Shown in pieces: positions 35,860 through 44,469 of a DNA stretch of 64,000 bases; positions within the stretch are counted from its first letter, which is position 1; each line of letters opens with the position of its first letter. Both the position numbers and the translations under genes were made by a program. The notes under the pieces were generated by a model that saw only the letters and a program-made list of their open reading frames with translations, was not told where the DNA came from and searched no databases. Source of the stretch: an uncultured Saprospiraceae bacterium (GTDB lineage Bacteria; Bacteroidota; Bacteroidia; Chitinophagales; Saprospiraceae); the NCBI GenBank assembly GCA_938002665.1, contig CALLAE010000038.1, positions 23,173-87,172 of the forward strand. Reading direction: 5' to 3'.

Positions 35860-37926
35860 ATGAGCCTAGGCCTAAACAAACTTCCTCTTCTAAAACTTGT
35901 CTTACCTTTTTGCCTAGGTATAGTATTCTCAGAGTACAGACTTCTATATAGTCACGAGTTTATTGCCTTTCTATTTTTTCTGACCATCTACTTTGTTTGC
36001 TATGTGATATATACACCAAAACTAACATTACAAAAATCATGGATACTTGTTTTTAGTTTCATGATTCTAGGCTACCTACATCATAGCTTCAGTAATCCTA
36101 CTGAGGCAAAAAATCATTTCTCAAATTATAGTGAAGCTTCTTTTCTTATCACCTCTATAGTGGAAGCAAAGCAAGTTAAAGAAAGAGTCAGGGCTTTATG
36201 CGAGGTGCATTATGCAGGTTATTCTACTGACTCACTAAAGCAGTGTGAAGGGTTGATGATGGTCTACTTTAAAGAGTTATCACTGGACCAGGTTAAGGCT
36301 GGAGACATGCACCTTATTTCAGCTGACTATGTAGAAGAAAATGAAAATACTAATCCTCTTGTTTTCAACTACAAGAGATACTTGCAACAGAGAGGCATTT
36401 ATCACAAAATCTATCTGGAAAAAGATCAGTACTTCTCATTGAGTACTTCCCATCGTAACATTTGGAATCTGGCTTCCTTATCGAGAGATAAGTGTCTATC
36501 AGTATTCAAAGAACATCTCACAAGTGATCATAACCTTGCGGTGGCTTCTGCTATGATTTTAGGTCAGCGTAACTTACTCAGTGATGATTTATACGATGCA
36601 TTTACTGATACTGGTGCAGTCCATATATTGGCGGTAAGTGGGCTCCATGTCGGGATAGTGAGTGGTCTTATAGCACTACTTCTAGGTTTTATAAAGAGTA
36701 CTAATCCTAGGGTCAGAATACTAAAGTTAATAGTAAGTCTAGCAGGTGTATGGTCCTTTGCTTTTCTAACTGGAGGTGCAGCGGCAGTTATCAGAGCTAG
36801 CCTTATGTTCAGCTTGTATTTCATAGGAAAAGCAATCTACAGTCCTCCTATCTCATTCAATATTCTTTCCGCCGCCGCACTTATAATGTTACTCTACAAT
36901 CCTTTCTATTTGTTTCAGGCTGGATTTCAGTTTTCTTTCTTAGCCTTGACAGGCATAATGTATTTCTATCCACATCTGATACTGCTATTTCATTTCAAGA
37001 ATAAATTCATAAAAGGCATCTGGGCTATGGTAGTGACCTCTATCACTGCACAAGCCTTAGTCTCTCCGCTTGCAATATCCTATTTTCATAAACTTCCAAC
37101 TTACTTTTGGTTTACGGGGATCATTGCTGTTCCACTTGCAGGTTTCATTCTTTCTGCTGGTATTGCCACCCTTTTTCTACATATGACTATGGGTGGGGAG
37201 TTCGTACTAACCAAAATTGCTGGCTTTACATTTGATACTTTTCTTACTGGGTTAAATTACTTCATATACAAAACTCAAGAGTTACCTTTTTGTAGTACAG
37301 ATGATCTTTGGCTTTCTAATAGATCCATCCTACTATTCTATGCTGCTCTAGGAGCTTTGGCTCTTTTCTATAAACTAAGAAAACCCATATATCTCATTTT
37401 TACACTTGGCTTTCTACTTATACAATCTGTAAACAACAATATCGAAAACAGGAACATGCGCAGTAAGAAAAGTCTTTTTGTCTACGATATCTATAATGAG
37501 AGCTTGGCACAGCTTTTTAGAAATGGTGTACTTACAGAATTTAGCCCAGGAATAACTCAGAATAAGCAAGTAGAATATATCTGTGCCAACAATGAGATGT
37601 ACCACAGAATCTATGCTGAGAAACTGCCAGCTGAAGTAGGAATCAATTCTCAAGGTAGCTTTCATCTGATAGACGATAAAGTGATCCTTTTCTATCCTGA
37701 CGAAAAAGTGTTAGAATGGAGTCTGAAAAAACCGATAGACCTACTGGTGCTTTCACAAGATTCATATCACAATCTGGCTCGACTGGCAAAGCAATTTGAA
37801 ATCAAAAAAATAGTATTAGACGGTACCTTCAAAGGTGACAAGTTTAAGCTAAGGCAAAAAGCTAATCAACTCAAGATTGATATTCATCTCACCAGTATAG
37901 ATGGCGCACTAGAATATATGATTTAA
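35860..37926 (+). CDS. comEC: ComEC/Rec2-family DNA uptake channel
   Basis: Seen: 688 residues with about ten membrane segments. An OB-like N-terminal part (residues about 85-190), then the competence domain with GAVHILAVSGLHVGIVSGL and TGGAAAVIRASLMFS. The C-terminal 130 residues (KSLFVYDIYNESLAQ, EIKKIVLDGTFKG) are a short remnant of the nuclease-like beta-lactamase domain and show no HxHxDH metal motif. Family knowledge: ComEC carries single-stranded DNA across the inner membrane; Bacteroidota versions are often short at this end. The next gene, a triple-HhH protein, starts immediately after its stop. dprA is also in the window. Confidence 0.93.
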   Translation: MSLGLNKLPLLKLVLPFCLGIVFSEYRLLYSHEFIAFLFFLTIYFVCYVIYTPKLTLQKSWILVFSFMILGYLHHSFSNPTEAKNHFSNYSEASFLITSIVEAKQVKERVRALCEVHYAGYSTDSLKQCEGLMMVYFKELSLDQVKAGDMHLISADYVEENENTNPLVFNYKRYLQQRGIYHKIYLEKDQYFSLSTSHRNIWNLASLSRDKCLSVFKEHLTSDHNLAVASAMILGQRNLLSDDLYDAFTDTGAVHILAVSGLHVGIVSGLIALLLGFIKSTNPRVRILKLIVSLAGVWSFAFLTGGAAAVIRASLMFSLYFIGKAIYSPPISFNILSAAALIMLLYNPFYLFQAGFQFSFLALTGIMYFYPHLILLFHFKNKFIKGIWAMVVTSITAQALVSPLAISYFHKLPTYFWFTGIIAVPLAGFILSAGIATLFLHMTMGGEFVLTKIAGFTFDTFLTGLNYFIYKTQELPFCSTDDLWLSNRSILLFYAALGALALFYKLRKPIYLIFTLGFLLIQSVNNNIENRNMRSKKSLFVYDIYNESLAQLFRNGVLTEFSPGITQNKQVEYICANNEMYHRIYAEKLPAEVGINSQGSFHLIDDKVILFYPDEKVLEWSLKKPIDLLVLSQDSYHNLARLAKQFEIKKIVLDGTFKGDKFKLRQKANQLKIDIHLTSIDGALEYMI

Positions 37927-38880
37927 ATGAAGAAATTTAAAAAAGATATAAAATACAGTAAGAAAGAACGGGCAGCCATTGCTCTACTTATTGTACTTCT
38001 AATAGCATTCTATTCCTATAATCTTTTTATTGACCCAAGGCTGATTACAGACAGCTCCACCATATGCCTAGAGGATATTCTTACTCACGGAGGAGAGAAA
38101 GAAATTTCAGAATTAAAGACTAAGACCGCCAGTCTAATTAAAAAAAGAAAAACTAGACAAAAAATATTCTACAACCCTGCTCCTAAATATGAAAGCTTTG
38201 ATCCGAATAAGACAGACAGTCTAAAGTGGATCCAGTTTGGTGTCAAGCCATGGACGATAGCTACTATTATGAAATACAAATCTAAGGGAGGAAAATTCTA
38301 TAAGTGTGATGACCTAGCTAAAGTATACAACTTACCAGATTCTATCTTTAGAAAGCTTCTACCCTTTTGTTCTATCCAAAAGAAGAAAAAGCCAACTTAT
38401 ACAAAATCTAAAAAGACCAGCTATAAGAGTTCATACAATAACCAAAGAGATAGCACTACATTCAATAAATATAAACCAAAGCCTCTCACACAAGTAGATC
38501 TAAACTCCACAGACACTGCCTCACTTAAGCAACTATATGGAATAGGGTCAGTACTTTCAGCTAGAATAGTAAAGTATAGCCAAGCACTAGGAGGTTTTCA
38601 TTCTATAGATCAGCTGACTGAAGTATATGGGTTAGAAAAAGAAGTGATAGATAACAATGAGAGCAGACTGATTTTGAAAGGCACTGTTAAGAAATTTAAC
38701 CTCAATAGTGAGGCAGATAGTCTGGTGAAGCATCCTTACCTAGACTGGTCTATCTCTAGGGTTATAGTCAACTATAGAAAGCAGCATGGAGATTTTAAGG
38801 AAATCCAGGAGCTGAAAAAAATTAGAGCTATACCTGATAGCCTCTACAATAGTCTTCTACCCTATTTGTCTGTGGAATAG
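37927..38880 (+). CDS. ComEA-like protein with three helix-hairpin-helix units
   Basis: Seen: 317 residues, start ATG directly after the comEC stop codon. An N-terminal membrane anchor (about 16-33), a basic linker, then three HhH units: about 93-145 (FGVKPWTIATIMKYKSKGG), about 190-245 (DLNSTDTASLKQLYGIGSVL, SARIVKY) and about 258-316 (LNSEADSLVKHPYLDWSISR, VIVNYRK). Between units 1 and 2 is a Lys/Ser/Tyr-rich linker. Family knowledge: ComEA binds incoming double-stranded DNA in the periplasm through HhH motifs, usually with one pair. Inferred: the DNA receptor that hands DNA to ComEC; three units are more than the common form. Confidence 0.85.
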   Translation: MKKFKKDIKYSKKERAAIALLIVLLIAFYSYNLFIDPRLITDSSTICLEDILTHGGEKEISELKTKTASLIKKRKTRQKIFYNPAPKYESFDPNKTDSLKWIQFGVKPWTIATIMKYKSKGGKFYKCDDLAKVYNLPDSIFRKLLPFCSIQKKKKPTYTKSKKTSYKSSYNNQRDSTTFNKYKPKPLTQVDLNSTDTASLKQLYGIGSVLSARIVKYSQALGGFHSIDQLTEVYGLEKEVIDNNESRLILKGTVKKFNLNSEADSLVKHPYLDWSISRVIVNYRKQHGDFKEIQELKKIRAIPDSLYNSLLPYLSVE

Positions 38881-38919
38881 ATTAATATATTATACTTTTA
38901 CCACAATTGAAAGAAGCTT

Positions 38920-40680
38920 TTGAATAGTCTTAGTTACTTAAATAAATATCTACTTAGATACAAACTCAGGTTTGGTCTGGGGGTGGTCATGGTAGCCTTA
39001 TCTGTCTACTTTAGCATACTTATTCCTCCTACCATTAGAGATGCACTCAATTTTATAGTGGACAAGACTAAAAATGTCTCTCCCACAGATTCTACAGGTA
39101 CGTTCTATGAAGCCTTCGGATCAGATATAATTCGCTTTGGTGCCATGGTGGTTGGCTTTAGCATCTTATCAGGTTTCTTTATGTACTGCATGAGAAAGAC
39201 TATAATAGTAATGTCTAGACTGATAGAATATGACTTAAGAAAGGATATATATCAGCATTACCAGAGATTAGACTTAGCCTTCTATAAAAAGAACAAAACG
39301 GGTGACCTGATGGCAAGGATCTCAGAAGATGTGTCCAAGGTTCGTATGTACTTAGGTCCTGCACTTCTGTATGGAATAAGGGTGACGTTTCTTTTTTCTT
39401 TTATTATTGTCTCTATGTTCAGAGTGAATACAACTCTAAGTATCTACACCTTATTACCACTGCCATTTCTTTCTATTTCAATTTATTATGTGAGCAGCAT
39501 TATTAACAGAAGAAGTGCCAGCATACAAAAGCAAGTCTCCAGGATAAACAGTATAGCACAAGAGGTTTACTCAGGAATAAGAATAGTAAAATCGTATGTA
39601 AAGGAATCTGAGTTCCAATCTTACTTTGATGACGAAAGCAGTCTCTACAAAACGAAAGCATTGAGATTAGCTCGTGTTCAGGCTTTGTTCTTTCCTCTTA
39701 TGATTCTACTAGTCAGTCTGAGTACCTTACTTACTATATACATAGGCGGAAAATTAGTTATGGATGGTGAAATAACTGCAGGCAATATTGCAGAATTTGT
39801 CATCTATATCAATATGCTAACTTGGCCCATAACCTCCATAGGATGGATAGCGAGCATTATTCAGACTGCAGCGGCATCGCAAACTAGGATCAATGAGATC
39901 ATGCATCTAGAACCTGCCATCCAAAGCCCTGTTTCCAATGAGATGATGCTGCAAGGATCTGTTGAGTTTAGAGACGTGACCTTCGTTTATCCAGATACAG
40001 GAATAACAGCGCTGAAAAATATCAGCTTTAAAATCAATAAAGGTGAAAGAATTGCAATTGTAGGGAAAACAGCATCTGGAAAAAGTACCATTGCTGATCT
40101 CTTACTGCGATTCTATGATGTCACCGAAGGAGAAATACTCATAGATGGAATCAATATCCAGGACCACGACACCGACAATCTAAGGCATAAGATAGGCTAC
40201 GTACCACAGAATGTTTTTCTCTTTTCTAAAAGTATTTCTGATAACATCCGATTTGGAAATGCTGAGCTCAAGCAAAGCATAGTGGAAGATTATGCAGATG
40301 TGGCCGCTATTAAAGATGACATCATGACTTTTCCTGAGCAATTTGAAACATTGGTAGGCGAAAGAGGTGTTACCCTTTCTGGAGGCCAAAAACAGCGATT
40401 ATCCATAGCAAGAGCGCTAATAAAGAAGCCAGATATCGTAATACTCGATGATTGTCTCTCAGCTGTAGATGCTAATACTGAGCACAAAATTCTCAGCCAT
40501 CTAGATGCGTCACTAAAAGGGAAAACAGCAATTATTATTACCCATAGAATCTCCAATTTACTGACCTTTGACAAGATATTAGTCCTCGAAAAAGGACTGT
40601 TAGTAAACGCTGGTACACATACTGAATTAATGAAAAAAGAGGGGTATTACAAGCAAATCGTTGAGCATCAACATTATTGA
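38920..40680 (+). CDS. MsbA-type ABC exporter (half-transporter)
   Basis: Seen: 586 residues from a TTG start (38920), supported by the family-typical opening NSLSYLNKYLLRYKLRF. Six membrane helices (about 15-320), then the ATPase domain: Walker A GKTASGKST at 382-390, Q-loop PQNVFLFS, signature LSGGQKQRLS, Walker B IVILDDCLSAVD and the H-loop THRIS. Family knowledge: this branch exports lipids or hydrophobic compounds as a homodimer. The Walker B residue after DD is Cys rather than Glu (ILDDCLS), which is seen in some half-transporters and often marks a degenerate catalytic site. It follows the DNA-uptake genes by 39 nt on the same strand; a link is not implied. Confidence 0.92.
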   Translation: MNSLSYLNKYLLRYKLRFGLGVVMVALSVYFSILIPPTIRDALNFIVDKTKNVSPTDSTGTFYEAFGSDIIRFGAMVVGFSILSGFFMYCMRKTIIVMSRLIEYDLRKDIYQHYQRLDLAFYKKNKTGDLMARISEDVSKVRMYLGPALLYGIRVTFLFSFIIVSMFRVNTTLSIYTLLPLPFLSISIYYVSSIINRRSASIQKQVSRINSIAQEVYSGIRIVKSYVKESEFQSYFDDESSLYKTKALRLARVQALFFPLMILLVSLSTLLTIYIGGKLVMDGEITAGNIAEFVIYINMLTWPITSIGWIASIIQTAAASQTRINEIMHLEPAIQSPVSNEMMLQGSVEFRDVTFVYPDTGITALKNISFKINKGERIAIVGKTASGKSTIADLLLRFYDVTEGEILIDGINIQDHDTDNLRHKIGYVPQNVFLFSKSISDNIRFGNAELKQSIVEDYADVAAIKDDIMTFPEQFETLVGERGVTLSGGQKQRLSIARALIKKPDIVILDDCLSAVDANTEHKILSHLDASLKGKTAIIITHRISNLLTFDKILVLEKGLLVNAGTHTELMKKEGYYKQIVEHQHY

Positions 40681-40769
40681 TTGTTTGTTAAGCTCTGAAT
40701 ATAAATGTGAAATTTTAGATATAACTTCCTATATTCGATACAACTATTTCTTATAAAATCCGTTCGCAG

Positions 40770-41192
40770 GTGGAAAATGACAAAAAGTTCGAAAGTGTAT
40801 ATTCTTCAAAAGTAAGGGCTGGCAAGCGCAGGACCTACTTCTTTGATGTAAGGCAGACAAAAGGTGAAGACTACTATATCACTATTACCGAAAGCACAAA
40901 GAGGTTTGATGGGAATGGATATGAAAGACATAAATTGTTTCTCTACAAAGAGGATTTTAATAGATTTATGAGCAATCTTAACGATACAATAGATCATGTC
41001 AAAACCGAATTGATGCCAGATTTTGATTATGAACTATACGAGAAAAGGCAACTTGAGTGGGAAGAGAAAATGAGACAAGAAGCCCTAGAAGCTGAAAACA
41101 ACCCTACTGAATCTAATGAGGCAACAAATGAAGCTGGTGCTTCAGAAAACACCTCAGATCAGACTAACTCTGATGACGATATAAGTTGGTAA
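40770..41192 (+). CDS. DUF3276 / PurA-like nucleic-acid-binding protein
   Basis: Seen: 140 residues from GTG 40770, chosen because ENDKKFESVYSSKVRAGKRR matches the family N-terminus. Core signature RTYFFDVRQTKGEDYYITIT, ESTKRFDG and HKLFLYKEDF at about 21-72; the C-terminal 50 residues are acidic and disordered. Family knowledge: DUF3276 is a Bacteroidota-wide relative of PUR-alpha that binds single-stranded DNA/RNA. Cytoplasmic. It stands between the ABC exporter and a CDGSH gene, all on the plus strand. Confidence 0.87.
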   Translation: MENDKKFESVYSSKVRAGKRRTYFFDVRQTKGEDYYITITESTKRFDGNGYERHKLFLYKEDFNRFMSNLNDTIDHVKTELMPDFDYELYEKRQLEWEEKMRQEALEAENNPTESNEATNEAGASENTSDQTNSDDDISW

Positions 41193-41280
41193 TCACCTCC
41201 TATTTTACTGGTTTACAAATTGACTAGGTACGATACTTGTATCTAAAATTGTATTATTTAATATCTATATCAATAGAGAA

Positions 41281-41523
41281 ATGGAAAAAGGAAAAATAGC
41301 AGGTAAGACCCCTATCAAAGTATCGCTAGAAAAAGGTAAGAAATATGCCTGGTGTAGCTGTGGCGAAAGCAAAAATCAGCCTTATTGTGACGGAGCTCAC
41401 AAAGGGTCAGGTTTTAGCCCTACTGTCTTTGTAGCGGAAGAGTCTAAAGATGTACACTTCTGTACTTGCAAGCAGACAGACAGAGAAATGGGACTTTGTA
41501 ATGGAGCACATAAAGCGCTTTAA
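41281..41523 (+). CDS. CDGSH iron-sulfur protein, two motifs
   Basis: Seen: 80 residues. First motif CSCGESKNQPYCDGAH matches CxCxnCDGxH fully. The second, CTCKQTDREMGLCNGAH, keeps the three Cys and His but has NG for DG and a longer spacer. Family knowledge: CDGSH proteins hold a redox-active [2Fe-2S] cluster with three Cys and one His. Inferred: a small cytoplasmic electron-transfer or redox-sensing protein. A 39-nt near-perfect palindromic terminator separates it from the convergent gene. Confidence 0.9.
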   Translation: MEKGKIAGKTPIKVSLEKGKKYAWCSCGESKNQPYCDGAHKGSGFSPTVFVAEESKDVHFCTCKQTDREMGLCNGAHKAL

Positions 41524-41540
41524 AGTAAAAAACGATCATA

Positions 41541-41580
41541 AAAAAAGGCTTTTGAATCAATGATTCAAAAGCCTTTTTTT
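41541..41580. terminator. Bidirectional terminator, near-perfect 39-nt palindrome
   Basis: Arms of 19 nt (41541-41559 and 41561-41579; AAAAAAGGCTTTTGAATCA and its complement) with A- and T-runs at both ends, lying between convergent genes; serves both strands. Confidence 0.92.
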
Positions 41581-41597
41581 ATTCTGTTATTACAAGC

Positions 41598-42026
41598 TCA
41601 TATAGACCGAGAAAGATTTCGATCTATAATTATATCCTTTAGTTCTTTGAGTGCTTGGTATTCGTGTGGCAGAACTACTTGTAGCGCTTTCTTGACAGAA
41701 ACATAATTACAATTCTCGAGAGTCGGCGTAATTACTTTTTTCACTTTATTACCTAGCCTCTTCATATCATGCTTGATAATTCCTCGTACAGATGGAATCT
41801 CGTGCCAGTCAGCTTCTATAGCTATAGTTCTCATCACATTCCCTTCCGCATCCTTATAACTATCTAAATCTATTCTTTCTTCCCACTCCTCAATATTGAC
41901 TGTTCCTTCAGGGAGTCTTCTCCATATCTGAGGATCTTCTTTTAGCTCTGGATTGATAAGTAGAACTTCTAAGCCCTTCTCATGGCATCTATATAGAACT
42001 ATCCTAACTGAATCTAATACATTCAT
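41598..42026 (-). CDS. Nudix-like protein without a Nudix box
   Basis: Seen: 142 residues. The first 45 residues read like the start of a Nudix fold (SVRIVLYRCHEKGLEVLLIN ... IWRRLPEGTV), but the catalytic Nudix box (GxxxxxExxxxxxxREUxEExGU) is absent; in its place is EWEERIDLDSYKDAEGNVMR. The rest is mixed alpha/beta ending in LKELKDIIID. Inferred: a catalytically dead Nudix-fold protein, or an unrelated protein with a chance likeness. Convergent with the CDGSH gene; the Met-rich secreted protein gene lies 105 nt upstream on the same strand. Confidence 0.6.
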   Translation of the reverse strand: MNVLDSVRIVLYRCHEKGLEVLLINPELKEDPQIWRRLPEGTVNIEEWEERIDLDSYKDAEGNVMRTIAIEADWHEIPSVRGIIKHDMKRLGNKVKKVITPTLENCNYVSVKKALQVVLPHEYQALKELKDIIIDRNLSRSI

Positions 42027-42131
42027 AACTAAGTGTTATATGTACAATAATAACACTTCTGCAGCTTATATATTACATAAATGGAGATTTGAAATCCTAT
42101 CAAAAGCGCATTTATGCAAATAGGAATGTAT

Positions 42132-42662
42132 TTAAATCTTCTTTAGCTTCTTTCCTTTAGAGTCTGTAGGAGTCTCTTGCTGTGGTGATTGGGGAGGTAT
42201 AACTCCTTGGAAATCCATGCCTTCGAACATCTTCATCATCTCACTCATATCTATACCCTCGAACATTTTCTGTAGCTCATTCATGTCTATGTCTTGCATC
42301 ATTCCCATCCCTTCTTCTATCATCTTGTCCAACTCACCCATATCCATGCCTTTCATACTATCCTCAAAAAGTTTAGACAGATCGCCACCAAAAAATTGTG
42401 ACAAACCTAATGAATCCATAGCACCATCCAATTCCTTCATCTCCTTACCATCAAAGCTAAAGCCCTTCAGTAAGCCCTCTAAGCCTCCTTCTCCCAACAG
42501 CTCACCTGTATTTATGGTATCAAGAAATTTAGAAATCTCTTTGAAAGCTTCATCCATCGAATGATTCAGTTCTGGTTCTACAGAAGGCTTATGGTCACTC
42601 TGAGCAGAAAGGGTAGATCCTATGAATACGAAAGCGATTGCAAATAATAATATCCTAATCAT
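42132..42662 (-). CDS. Secreted methionine-rich low-complexity protein
   Basis: Seen: 176 residues with a Sec signal (MIRILLFAIAFVFIGSTLSA). From about residue 97 to 152 it is a repeat-like acidic Met-rich run: KGMDMGELDKMIEEGMGMMQ, DIDMNELQKMFEGIDMSEMM and KMFEGMDF, a period near 11-13 residues with 15 or more Met. It ends in a Lys-rich tail. No family is recognised. Family-type possibilities: metal (copper) binding by Met clusters, or an amphipathic helical segment. Its start overlaps the next upstream gene by 8 nt, so the two are coupled. Confidence 0.65.
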   Translation of the reverse strand: MIRILLFAIAFVFIGSTLSAQSDHKPSVEPELNHSMDEAFKEISKFLDTINTGELLGEGGLEGLLKGFSFDGKEMKELDGAMDSLGLSQFFGGDLSKLFEDSMKGMDMGELDKMIEEGMGMMQDIDMNELQKMFEGIDMSEMMKMFEGMDFQGVIPPQSPQQETPTDSKGKKLKKI

Positions 42663-43311
42663 TAATAAGTTTTTTCATTAAAATATAAAGAACCAAAATA
42701 ACCATAGCTGACTGCTCTTGTTCAGAAATTTGATAAAGCATGGTGAATAACCTATCACTATCAGAATAAGTGTTCCCGTTGCCTAAGTAAATCTGCGCAA
42801 GTTGCTTTTGATCTTTAGTTATGATCGCATTGGAAGAATCTGTAAAAGTAACCTCGTACAGCTCTTTTCCAATATCCATAACAATAAAGCTATTTTCTTC
42901 TTTTATAGTTCCTTTTAGCTCATCCGATAAGAAAACTTTCGTTTTATCCTTTCGTATATCGAACTGGTAAGTAGACTCAGAAGAGGCGACACAGGCCACC
43001 GCCCCACTACTGTATACTCTTAGAGCATAGGCAAAAAGCTGTTCTTGAAAAATAGTTTGTATATATCCAGACTGGGTTTGTTTCGCATTTGTATGTGCGA
43101 ATAGCTTCCAACTGATGATTTTGAATTCATGAAAATCTATAGGTATAAGCTCTTCTACTAGCCCTTCTACTATGCCTTTCACAGCATCCATATATTTATC
43201 CATATGGCTCTGAGAGCCATAATTGCCTTTACTTTGGAGGAACAAACTGAGTAAAAACAGAAAGGCCAAGCCAATTAAGGTGAGGAAGAAAAATATTCTA
43301 AAAATTATCAT
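42655..43311 (-). CDS. Hypothetical membrane-anchored protein
   Basis: Seen: 218 residues with one N-terminal membrane helix (about 3-27: IFRIFFFLTLIGLAFLFLLS) and a hydrophobic C-terminal helix (AMVILVLYILMKKL). The central part is mostly beta (FEFKII... YQFDIRKDKTKVFLSD, YEVTFTDSSNAIITK). No family is recognised. It overlaps the Met-rich protein gene by 8 nt, so they should be made together, and lies 78 nt downstream of rpoD beyond that gene's terminator. Confidence 0.65.
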   Translation of the reverse strand: MIIFRIFFFLTLIGLAFLFLLSLFLQSKGNYGSQSHMDKYMDAVKGIVEGLVEELIPIDFHEFKIISWKLFAHTNAKQTQSGYIQTIFQEQLFAYALRVYSSGAVACVASSESTYQFDIRKDKTKVFLSDELKGTIKEENSFIVMDIGKELYEVTFTDSSNAIITKDQKQLAQIYLGNGNTYSDSDRLFTMLYQISEQEQSAMVILVLYILMKKLIND

Positions 43312-43317
43312 CTCTAC

Positions 43318-43355
43318 TAAAAAAAATGGCTTACAAGAAATATCTCGTAAGCCAT
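43318..43355 (-). terminator. Intrinsic terminator of rpoD
   Basis: Nine-bp stem ATGGCTTAC (43326-43334) / GTAAGCCAT (43347-43355), followed on the minus strand by eight T. It lies 35 nt past the rpoD stop. Confidence 0.85.
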
Positions 43356-43389
43356 AAAAGGTTGTTATATGTTACTTAACAAGAAGTGC

Positions 43390-44256
43390 TTAGCCTAAGT
43401 ATGACTTAAGTGCATTCCTGTTTACAGATTTTCTTAATCTTCTAAGAGCTCTTTCTTTTATCTGTCTTACTCTTTCTCTAGTAAGTCCATATAGCTCTCC
43501 GATCTCCTCTAAGGTCAATGACTTATGCCCATTCAGTCCATAATAAGAAGATAGTACTTCTATCTCTCTAGAACTCAATAAAGAAAGACCAAACTTCACC
43601 TCATCTTTCAGTGACTCATTCATAAGGTCTAAGTCTGGAGTCTTCTGATCCTTCTCTACATATAGATCTATCATAGAAGCATCTCCGTCCTCTCCACCTA
43701 CTGGAGCATCCATAGACAAGTGTCTGCCTCCACCCTGTAGTACATTGACGATATCAGAAACTTTCATTTCTAATAGATCCGCTAGCTCTTCATGAGTTGG
43801 GTTTCTCTCAAATTCTTGTACAAATGAAACATACGCTTCATTTACTTTAGAGTAAGAGCTCACTTTGTTAAGTGGTAATCTTACCATTCTGCTATATTCT
43901 ACTATAGATTGTAGGATAGATTGTCTTATCCACCATACAGCATATGAGATAAATTTGAAACCTTTAGTCTCATCAAATCTCTTAGCAGCTTTCATAAGTC
44001 CTACGTTTCCTTCGTTAATAAGGTCACTTAGGGATAAGCCTTGATTTTGATATTGCTTTGCAACAGAGACGACAAATCGCAGGTTTGCTTCTGTCATTCT
44101 TTCTAGAGCACCTTCGTCTCCTTCTCTGATTCTTCTGGCTAAATCTGCTTCTTCCGCTGGAATCAGCATTTCAATTTTAGAGATATCGTTAAGGTACTTG
44201 TCTAAGGCCAGACTTTCTCTACTCGTTATCTTATTAGTAATCTTAAGTTGTCTCAT
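43390..44256 (-). CDS. rpoD: Primary sigma factor, Bacteroidota type
   Basis: Seen: 288 residues from ATG 44256; MRQLKIT is the conserved start in this phylum and is preferred over an ATG 18 nt upstream. Region 1.2 (DKYLNDISKIEMLIPAEEAD), region 2 (NLRFVVSVAKQYQNQGLSLS, DLINEGNVGLMKAA, FISYAVWWIRQSI), region 3 (RMVRLPLNKVSSYSKVNEAY) and region 4 (LTLEEIGELYGLTRERVRQI) are all present; region 1.1 is absent, as usual here. It recognises the TAnnTTTG-type promoters noted in this window. Confidence 0.96.
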   Translation of the reverse strand: MRQLKITNKITSRESLALDKYLNDISKIEMLIPAEEADLARRIREGDEGALERMTEANLRFVVSVAKQYQNQGLSLSDLINEGNVGLMKAAKRFDETKGFKFISYAVWWIRQSILQSIVEYSRMVRLPLNKVSSYSKVNEAYVSFVQEFERNPTHEELADLLEMKVSDIVNVLQGGGRHLSMDAPVGGEDGDASMIDLYVEKDQKTPDLDLMNESLKDEVKFGLSLLSSREIEVLSSYYGLNGHKSLTLEEIGELYGLTRERVRQIKERALRRLRKSVNRNALKSYLG

Positions 44257-44436
44257 TGAGTAAATGTTGTGCATTATAACGATGACCGTCGCTAAAATGC
44301 GTTTCTCATAAAATTTATTAAACCATTATAATGCTTACAAGTATCTCACCAATTAAGTTCAGAAATGGTCAGTTTATTTACCATTAATGTCTTTGAGATA
44401 CTTAGATAGATTCTATCTATATGAGGGTGGATGCCT

Positions 44437-44444
44437 CAAAGATA
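44437..44444 (-). promoter_or_regulatory. Candidate -7 box upstream of rpoD
   Basis: TATCTTTG on the minus strand, an exact TAnnTTTG, about 180 nt before the rpoD start. It overlaps one arm of a CTTTGAG/CTCAAAG inverted repeat (44391-44397 with 44435-44441). No clear -33 box. Confidence 0.4.
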
Positions 44445-44469
44445 GTAAAGTATGGAGAAATGTAGTACT

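Noticed and set aside
35860..40680. ABC exporter as a part of the DNA-uptake machinery
   Set aside because: It follows the com genes on the same strand, but it is of the lipid/drug exporter class and has its own start after a 39-nt gap; adjacency alone is not evidence.
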